DNA of 33,401 nucleotides from an uncultured Saprospiraceae bacterium (GTDB lineage: Bacteria; Bacteroidota; Bacteroidia; Chitinophagales; Saprospiraceae): the NCBI GenBank assembly GCA_937872385.1, contig CALMSO010000030.1:1-33401 (forward strand), written 5' to 3'. The notes below the pieces were generated by a model that was not told the DNA's origin, did no database searches, and was given only the letters and a program-made list of their open reading frames with translations. Position numbers and translations under genes: made by a program. Each line of letters opens with the position of its first letter. Position 1 is the first letter of the stretch. Positions 32,252 through 33,401 of this stretch are shown here, in pieces.

Positions 32252-32292
32252 TCAATTGACAACCAATAACTTGCGTTGATTTTTTGATGGTA

Positions 32293-33297
32293 TTAGAAGC
32301 CCTGTACGCCTTGTACGGTGGTGTATTTGAAACTTAGTTTTTTGTCTGGGTAAATATATTTGAATGCCGACTGGCACATCAGCGTAGCCTCGTGGAAGCC
32401 GCACAGGATGAGCTTCAGCTTGCCGGGATAGGTATTAATGTCGCCGATAGCATAAATGCCCGGTACGTTGGTGCTGTAGTCGAAGGTATTCACTACGATG
32501 CCCTCTTTTTCGAGCTCCAGCCCCCATTCTTGCAGCGGCCCCAGTTTGGGTGACATACCGAAGAGCGGCACAAAATGATCGGTGGGCACGGTCATATCGC
32601 CGTTTTTATCATGCCGAATTACGACTTCATTTAGTTTACCATTGCCATGCAAACCTACCACCTGCGCTTCTGTAATAAGATGCACCTTGCCCGCGGCGCT
32701 GAGTTCGAGCACTTTTTCGGCGCTATCGGGCGCACCCCGAAAACCCGTGCGGCGGTGCACTAAATAGACCTCTTCGGCTACATCGGCAAGATAAATCGTC
32801 CAATCCAAAGCGCTATCGCCGCCGCCTGCGAGCACCACGCGCTTATGGCGATACACCTCCGGATTTTTGATAAAATACTCCACGCCGCGGTCTTCGAAGC
32901 GTTCGATGTTATCAATAGGCGGTTTGCGCGGTTCAAAGCTACCTAAGCCTGCGGCAATAGCAATGACCGGTGCGTTGATTTCGGTGCCTTTATTAGTCGT
33001 AATTTTGAAAGAATTGTCTTCGAGGCGCTCTAATTTTTCGGCGCGCTCGCCCAACGTAAAGCCTGGCTTGAATGGCTCGATTTGCTCCATGAGGTTTTGC
33101 ACTAGCTCCTCCGCCAAAATACTTGGGTATCCGGGGATATCATAAATCGGCTTCTTCGGATAAATTTCTGACAATTGCCCGCCCGGCTGTGGCAGCGCAT
33201 CTATGATATGGCAATGCAACTTGAGCAGTCCTGCTTCAAAAACGGTGAATAAACCTACGGGCCCTGCCCCAATGATGAGAATATCTGTTTTGATCAT
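32293..33297 (-). CDS. Ferredoxin-NADP reductase, thioredoxin reductase-like type
   Basis: A 334-residue FAD/NADPH enzyme. ATG 33297 is chosen because MIKTDILIIGAGPVG is the standard N-terminus; the longer frame starts in the promoter region. The FAD loop is GAGPVG (10-15), the NADPH loop VLAGGGDSALDW, and the second FAD motif GIYAIGDINTYPGK. There is no CxxC between the domains, which separates it from thioredoxin reductase and fits the YumC-type ferredoxin-NADP reductases of Bacteroidota and Firmicutes. The aromatic C-terminal tail (YTTVQGVQGF) is typical and stacks on FAD. It supplies reduced ferredoxin or NADPH balance in the cytoplasm. A palindrome lies upstream at 33359-33389. Confidence 0.93.
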   Translation of the reverse strand: MIKTDILIIGAGPVGLFTVFEAGLLKLHCHIIDALPQPGGQLSEIYPKKPIYDIPGYPSILAEELVQNLMEQIEPFKPGFTLGERAEKLERLEDNSFKITTNKGTEINAPVIAIAAGLGSFEPRKPPIDNIERFEDRGVEYFIKNPEVYRHKRVVLAGGGDSALDWTIYLADVAEEVYLVHRRTGFRGAPDSAEKVLELSAAGKVHLITEAQVVGLHGNGKLNEVVIRHDKNGDMTVPTDHFVPLFGMSPKLGPLQEWGLELEKEGIVVNTFDYSTNVPGIYAIGDINTYPGKLKLILCGFHEATLMCQSAFKYIYPDKKLSFKYTTVQGVQGF

Positions 33298-33358
33298 TTT
33301 GATGTGCGAATATGTATAAATTTCTGATAGTGGGTCAAACCGGTTGTTTTGTTGTTTA

Positions 33359-33389
33359 GATTTCGCAAATCTCAAAGATTTACGAAATC
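33359..33389. promoter_or_regulatory. Palindrome upstream of the ferredoxin-NADP reductase gene
   Basis: GATTTCGCAAATCT, CAA, AGATTTACGAAATC: two 14-base arms with one mismatch (33366 against 33382) around a 3-base centre, 62 bases before the start codon. On the minus strand the mismatch becomes a G-U pair, so a full RNA hairpin is also possible. It could be an operator or a hairpin in the leader; no regulator is suggested by the sequence. Confidence 0.5.
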
Positions 33390-33401
33390 ACATCCACCCA
33401 T

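Overview
The window looks like chromosomal DNA of a Bacteroidota bacterium, most probably a member of the Saprospiraceae or a near relative. Four things point there. One surface protein ends in a gliding/type IX secretion (CHU_C-type) C-terminal domain and another carries Ig-like repeats typical of such cargo. DUF5777-type barrel, OstA-like and BatE-like proteins are present. Four genes have Bacteroidota-type promoters (TTTG or CTTG, 20 bases, TAnnTTTG or TAnnTTCG). Shine-Dalgarno sites are generally absent. No rRNA, tRNA, CRISPR array or insertion sequence was seen.

Layout. 1-2376 (-): the N-terminal 792 residues of a large secreted repeat protein running off the left edge. 2596-6527 (-): a four-gene redox cluster (MauG-type di-heme peroxidase lipoprotein, small CX4CH cytochrome-like lipoprotein, DUF5777-like barrel, TsdA-like di-heme cytochrome c) with a promoter about 210 bases upstream. 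6817-8789 (-): two tandem cassettes, each a membrane-anchored GIY-YIG-like nuclease (toxin-like) followed by an Imm44-like partner. 8881-11800 (-): recF and a secreted subtilase. 12087-19131 (+): methyltransferase, SMP-30 lipoprotein, aspartoacylase-family hydrolase, OstA-like protein, BatE-like TPR/SH3 protein, SDR, flavin reductase. 19621-21000 (+): radA, tail to tail with a 937-residue type IX cargo protein (21004-23817, -). 23972-26805 (-): der, rfbC, rfbD in one likely operon. 27292-30728: HAD phosphatase (+), aldo/keto reductase (-), MarC transporter (+), an unlisted 57-residue two-helix membrane protein (+). 30884-33297 (-): a GT-C mannosyltransferase-like protein and a ferredoxin-NADP reductase.

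The most interesting locus is 6817-8789. The two cassettes share two near-identical arms (290/293 and 142/144 bases identical by my count) around a strongly diverged block of 465-466 bases. That block holds the nuclease end of the toxin-like gene plus the first 39 codons of its partner, which is what replacement of matched toxin/immunity specificity modules by recombination between common arms would produce. The downstream toxin copy is broken by an amber codon while its partner stays open, as expected for a retired toxin with retained immunity. The redox cluster, with lipoprotein cytochromes next to an outer-membrane-type barrel, is a second candidate for a poorly described system. Several intergenic regions have strong intrinsic terminators facing away from the annotated genes, which suggests unannotated small transcripts.
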